This document shows, one piece after another, positions 42,707 through 46,587 of a DNA stretch of 46,587 nucleotides. The stretch comes from Saprospiraceae bacterium (GTDB taxonomy: Bacteria > Bacteroidota > Bacteroidia > Chitinophagales > Saprospiraceae). The stretch's first letter is position 1, and each line of letters begins with the position of its first letter. Location: the NCBI GenBank assembly GCA_016787285.1, contig JAEUUV010000141.1:1-46587 (forward strand), read 5' to 3'. Position numbers and translations under genes: made by a program. The notes under the pieces were generated by a model that worked only from the letters and a program-made list of their open reading frames with translations, had not been told where the DNA came from and ran no database searches.

Positions 42707-44305
42707 ATGAAAAAATCTACGCTTTTTCTGTTCTCCGCCCTGCTGCTCCTGTGCTTTGGAGCAACGGCTCAGCCGCACCGGTACCTCGATCCGGTGTTTC
42801 CCACCGTGAAAAAAACTTCGGCAGTGCCGTACGGCTCCAACTTCACCGTACTGACTGTCGGGATCCCTTCCATTGCCCATACGACTCGGGAGTCGCTGCT
42901 TATGGACATTTATGAGCCGGAAGGCGATAGTCAGGCGGAGCGCCCGCTGGTGCTGTACTTCCACACGGGCAACTTTCTGCCCTGGATCAACCCGGCTACC
43001 ATGTTGAGCGTGAATCAATCCTGTGGTGGCACGCGCAACGACCCGGCTGCTGTGGAAATGTGTACCCGCTTGGCCAAAATGGGCTACGTGGTGGCGTCGG
43101 TGGATTACCGCCTCGGCTGGCGTCCCGACCTGTCGGAAGAACTGCTGCGCCGCTTTACGCTCATCAATGCCGCCTACCGAGGTGTACAGGATGCACGCAC
43201 CTGTATTCGCTTTTTCCGTAAAAATGCAGCCACAGAGGGCAACACCTACCGCATTGACCCGAACCGTATCGTAGCGTTCGGCCAGGGTTCGGGCGGATAC
43301 CTGTCGCTCAATACGGCAGCGCTGGACAAGTACTCGGAGATTTTGACCACATCCGAGCCGAATAAATTCATCATCCCGATCCCGGGTCTTGGCCCCACTC
43401 CGATGGTGATCGAAGCCTACAACGGTGACCCGTACGGCATCCAGTCCAACATCGGTATCGTGGATGCCCTGTACAACGCTGCAACCGGCTTCCCTGTCGG
43501 CGATACGCTGTATGTACCCAACCACGTCGGCTACTCGTCCGACTTCAACCTCGCCGTCAACCTCGGCGGCGCCCTTGGCGACAAGTCCTGGCTGGATGCC
43601 AATACGCCGCCGATCCTGTCCTTCCACGTGCCGGAAGACCCATATGCTCCCTGCGGCGACGGCCTCGTCATCGTGCCGGGTGTGAACTTCCCGGTGGTGA
43701 ACGTCACCGGCTCCTGCGGTGTGCAGCCGATTCAGGATAACCTGGGCAACAACGCTGTATTTTCATTGGGCGGCTTGCTGAACGATCCGCTCTCGGTTTT
43801 TGCCCGCACCATCAACGGCAACCGGGAAGGCTTCTTTCCCTTGCTGCGCCCGGCCAGTGATTCGGCTCCCTGGGAGTGGAATACGTTTGTGCCCAACACG
43901 CAATTGCCGAACGGTACCATCGTGCCGCTCAATTGTTCGACAAACGAGACTACGGCGAAGTCCAACATTGACACCATCATGGCATTCTACGCCCCTCGCG
44001 CCTGCCGGGCGCTGGGACTGGATTGCCCGGGAGTGTCCACCAAAGCAGAAGACCTGTTTGATGCAAGCGGTATCCTGAATGTACAACCCAACCCGGCTAC
44101 TTCGGAAGTATGGTTCAGCACCGATACCGAGCACCCGATTCAGGCAATAGAACTGTATGACCTGAGCGGTCGCATGGTGCGGAACATCCGTAACATCGAA
44201 AGCAGCTACTACACGCTGCAGCGCGACGGTATGCCAAACGGCATGTACGTGGCCAAACTCTACTTTGAAAAAGGAGTGGCGGCCAAGCGGATTATTTTTG
44301 AATAA
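42707..44305 (+). CDS. Secreted alpha/beta hydrolase (esterase/lipase-like) with T9SS sorting domain
   Basis: 532 residues from ATG 42707, with a signal peptide (STLFLFSALLLLCFGATAQ). The hydrolase core has RPLVLYFHTGNFLPW, VVASVDYRLGW, a carboxylesterase-like RGVQDARTCIRFFRKNA and the nucleophile elbow FGQGSGGYLS. The likely late Asp/His are less clear; FHVPEDPYAPCGDG is a candidate Asp region. The last ~75 residues are a type A sorting domain (LNVQPNPATSEVWF, IELYDLSGRMVRNI, NGMYVAKLYFEKG). It should act on ester substrates outside the cell. It follows the TonB receptor by 54 nt. Confidence 0.9.
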   Translation: MKKSTLFLFSALLLLCFGATAQPHRYLDPVFPTVKKTSAVPYGSNFTVLTVGIPSIAHTTRESLLMDIYEPEGDSQAERPLVLYFHTGNFLPWINPATMLSVNQSCGGTRNDPAAVEMCTRLAKMGYVVASVDYRLGWRPDLSEELLRRFTLINAAYRGVQDARTCIRFFRKNAATEGNTYRIDPNRIVAFGQGSGGYLSLNTAALDKYSEILTTSEPNKFIIPIPGLGPTPMVIEAYNGDPYGIQSNIGIVDALYNAATGFPVGDTLYVPNHVGYSSDFNLAVNLGGALGDKSWLDANTPPILSFHVPEDPYAPCGDGLVIVPGVNFPVVNVTGSCGVQPIQDNLGNNAVFSLGGLLNDPLSVFARTINGNREGFFPLLRPASDSAPWEWNTFVPNTQLPNGTIVPLNCSTNETTAKSNIDTIMAFYAPRACRALGLDCPGVSTKAEDLFDASGILNVQPNPATSEVWFSTDTEHPIQAIELYDLSGRMVRNIRNIESSYYTLQRDGMPNGMYVAKLYFEKGVAAKRIIFE

Positions 44306-44334
44306 CCGAGGTTAAAAGGTTTCTGGTTAGAAAG

Positions 44335-44406
44335 TTAGAGGGTTGGTAAATTTCCGGTTTCGTTAGGCACTCCTAACCGAAAATTTACCAACCCTCTAAT
44401 TTTTTT
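44335..44406 (+). terminator. Intrinsic terminator, 19-bp stem with T run
   Basis: TTAGAGGGTTGGTAAATTT at 44335-44353 pairs perfectly with 44381-44399 and is followed by seven T residues. The 27-nt loop contains its own small palindrome. It lies 30 nt after the esterase stop and probably also ends the convergent T9SS gene's transcript. Confidence 0.88.
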
Positions 44407-44524
44407 GCCATTTCCCGGCTGTTGACGGGGACGCCGGAAACCGGCCAAACAACCAAGATGCCAAGCCCTGAAAGGGCGATATCCGTTAAAGCAGGGTGGC
44501 AGCCCTGCGAAAAGACCGATCTCC

Positions 44525-46327
44525 TTACCACAGAACCACCAACCGCCCCGTAAACCGCTTCTCTCCGGCATTCATTTCCAGAAAGTACAGTCCCGGACTC
44601 AGTAGCCCGCTTTCGAGCGTGATGCGTTCGGCGCCGGCGCCAACCGGAATGCTTTGTTGCAAACGCCCCGTCACATCCCATACGCGCAACACCGCTGCCG
44701 CGCTCAGCGGCTCGCCAAACTGAACAGTTGCGCCGCTCGAAGTCGGGTTGGGGAAAATATTCAGCGTGCCTTGCGCCAGGTCGCCTGTACCCACGGTGCA
44801 GTCAAAATTCGGGTTCACCGTCACGGTAGTAGTGTAGCTGCGGGTGCATCCGGTTTCCAGATCGGTCACTACGAGGGAGTACGTTCCGCTTGTGGTCGCA
44901 CAGTACTCGAATCCGGTAGCGCCGGCAATGGGGCCGCTGAACAGGTACCATTGCAAGGCATAACTGGCCGGCAGGGCCGTGGTGTCTATGAGTTCGAGGT
45001 TGTTCCGGTCGTTCTGGTAAGCCGGTTCTTCCGGCAACGGATGGAACACCACTCCCGCGGCTGCGGAGATGGCCGTACAGCCGAACGAATTGCTTACCTG
45101 AACCTGGTACAGCCCGCTTTCCGAAGGCAGGTACAGAAAATCGGCGCCGGCGCCCGGAATCGGTTCGCCGTCCAGCAGCCACACATTCGGGCCGCCGTTG
45201 CTGGATTGCAACACAATGGCATTAGTGCCTTCGCAGGCTTCCAGCATATTCGAAAGAATGGCCGGCTGAGCGGGCACAGGGTACACTACGACGGTATCCA
45301 TGGAAATGATCTCCTCCATCGGGTGCTGAATGTTGAGCAGCACCTTGAACTGCCCGGAAGTGATGGTGTCGGTGCTCAGGATGTTGAAGGGCACCGCTCC
45401 GCAAAGGTCATCGGCACCTTCCAGACCGCTGTCTTCATCCCACACTTCGAGGGTATAGTTGGCGGCAGGGTCAAGTTTTATCCCGATCTGGTAGGTCTGC
45501 GGCAGCACCGCATTGGTGACCTCCGGGGTTTGGAAAAAGTTGACGCCGCCCGGGTTGCGCAGGAACAGGTACAGGTCGGGCGCATTGAACACGTCCGTAC
45601 AACTTACCGACAGCACCTTGGCGTTCACCAAGAGGTAGCCGATAGTGTCCACCACGGCCTTGTACTTCACGGCATAAGTACCCGGCTGATTGTAGGTGTG
45701 CGGCGGCGGGTTTTCGCCGGTGTACGTAGTGCCGTCGCCGAAGTCCCACTCATAGGTAAAACCCGCTACGCCGTTCGACGGTACGTTGTTCTGAAACGTA
45801 ACGGTGGTACTGCCACAGCCATCCACACCGGTCATGGAAAAGCCGGTGGTCGTGCTGGACTTGGGCGCCACATACAGACGCAGCGGGAAAGATGCTTCCT
45901 GGTTAAAAATCAGCACGGTAGCCTTCAGCCGGACGGTCATCACGAACGAATCGGACGTGAGTGGCGTACCACAAATTTTGATGCAGCCGTCGGTTTCCAC
46001 AGCCGTTTCGAACACCGTTTTACTGGCTTCCCACGACAACCCCGGCGGCATGTCCTCAATGCCGACAATCTCGATTTTTGAAATTGTCAGTCCCGGTGGC
46101 GTCACGCTGTCCACGGCATACACCGGCGTGGTGGTTTTGGGTACCCGGAAAGAGATGTCCTTGTTGTACGGGGTACCTTTTTCCGCATCAGGCAAGGGCG
46201 GCAGATAAAGCGTATCGGCAGGCAGGTTGGCCGGCAGATTGATTACGCAACCCGGACAGCCGCTTTGGGCCGAAAGTGTATTCAGGGTAAGTGCCAAAAG
46301 GCAAAATAAGAGCAGATGTTGTCGCAT
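44525..46327 (-). CDS. Secreted PKD-domain protein with T9SS sorting domain
   Basis: 600 residues from ATG 46327, which starts a signal peptide (QHLLLFCLLALTLNTLSAQ). A PKD domain is clear (GFTYEWDFGDGTTYTGENPPPHTYNQPGTYAVKYKAV). Ig-like/PKD-related segments follow (SESGLYQVQVSNSFGCTAIS, TTSGTYSLVVTDLETGCTRSY). The last ~80 residues are a type A sorting domain (LNIFPNPTSSGATVQFG, LRVWDVTGRLQQSI, GLYFLEMNAGEKRFTG). It should be exported by the type IX system and act as a surface adhesin or scaffold. No catalytic residues are seen. The 19 residues added by the longer frame are basic and not part of the signal. Confidence 0.9.
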   Translation of the reverse strand: MRQHLLLFCLLALTLNTLSAQSGCPGCVINLPANLPADTLYLPPLPDAEKGTPYNKDISFRVPKTTTPVYAVDSVTPPGLTISKIEIVGIEDMPPGLSWEASKTVFETAVETDGCIKICGTPLTSDSFVMTVRLKATVLIFNQEASFPLRLYVAPKSSTTTGFSMTGVDGCGSTTVTFQNNVPSNGVAGFTYEWDFGDGTTYTGENPPPHTYNQPGTYAVKYKAVVDTIGYLLVNAKVLSVSCTDVFNAPDLYLFLRNPGGVNFFQTPEVTNAVLPQTYQIGIKLDPAANYTLEVWDEDSGLEGADDLCGAVPFNILSTDTITSGQFKVLLNIQHPMEEIISMDTVVVYPVPAQPAILSNMLEACEGTNAIVLQSSNGGPNVWLLDGEPIPGAGADFLYLPSESGLYQVQVSNSFGCTAISAAAGVVFHPLPEEPAYQNDRNNLELIDTTALPASYALQWYLFSGPIAGATGFEYCATTSGTYSLVVTDLETGCTRSYTTTVTVNPNFDCTVGTGDLAQGTLNIFPNPTSSGATVQFGEPLSAAAVLRVWDVTGRLQQSIPVGAGAERITLESGLLSPGLYFLEMNAGEKRFTGRLVVLW

Positions 46328-46440
46328 AACAACCGGTTTTTTTAATGTGAAAAAACGTGTCGCCCTGGCAAGAGGATAGAACAAACTGGGCAGGATTAAA
46401 ACCAGAGAAACGGCAGCAACTTTTCAGAGACCGGTATTTC

Positions 46441-46587
<147 letters not shown>

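Overview
The window is a stretch of a Bacteroidota genome, most likely from the Saprospiria/Chitinophagales side of the phylum. The evidence is three exported proteins with C-terminal type IX secretion sorting domains, a SusC-like TonB-dependent receptor, and promoters of the Bacteroidota form TTG-N19-21-TAnnTTTG, seen in front of arsR, the small peptide gene, the DNA methyltransferase and the AAA ATPase. The backbone is GC-rich. Two insert-like stretches (about 21.25-24.27 kb and 34.6-36.65 kb) are visibly richer in A+T. The last ~118 bases are an uninterrupted G run and look like a sequencing or assembly artefact at a contig end.

Layout. 0-8.3 kb: end of a 2OG-Fe(II) oxygenase gene, an S33-type peptidase, an ECF sigma factor with a cupin anti-sigma partner, a dihaem cytochrome c, a three-gene DUF1801/PhnB-SRPBCC/SRPBCC operon, a GlxA-type regulator and an exported protein of the 'asparagine synthetase B' family. 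8.6-14.3 kb: a large M14 carboxypeptidase, then on the minus strand pnuC followed by arsR-arsM-ribD. An ArsR operator lies exactly over the arsR -7 box. 14.3-15.8 kb: an orphan double-glycine leader peptide gene diverges from a MerR/CarH-like regulator that has lost its cobalamin ligands. 15.8-19.5 kb: a coiled-coil protein, asd and psd.

19.7-24.3 kb holds the most unusual locus. A complete lysyl-tRNA synthetase reading frame runs without a stop codon into a PLD-superfamily (HxK...GSSN) nuclease with a B3-like tail, followed by a gamma-class N6-adenine DNA methyltransferase with its own promoter. This looks like a restriction-modification system inserted at the 3' end of lysS and fused to it. 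24.4-27.7 kb: 2-oxoglutarate dehydrogenase E2 and transketolase. 27.7-34.5 kb: a T9SS cargo protein, an N-acetylhexosamine kinase-like/GH109-like pair, a bile-acid:sodium symporter family protein and purine nucleoside phosphorylase. 34.6-36.65 kb: two gene remnants and an overlapping AAA ATPase/ExH-protein pair that may be a defence module. 36.7-39.7 kb: a TrmH-type methyltransferase and two glycosyltransferases. 39.8-46.3 kb: a TonB receptor, a T9SS esterase and a T9SS PKD protein.

Short repeats are abundant. Three minisatellites of 8-9 bp units built on the same TTGATT/GATTCGATT theme abut asd, lysS and the purine nucleoside phosphorylase gene. A heptamer (TTTTGAG) recurs at several loci, including inside two genes. 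GC-rich palindromic elements are inserted in frame in two unrelated genes. Several large inverted repeats lie between genes.
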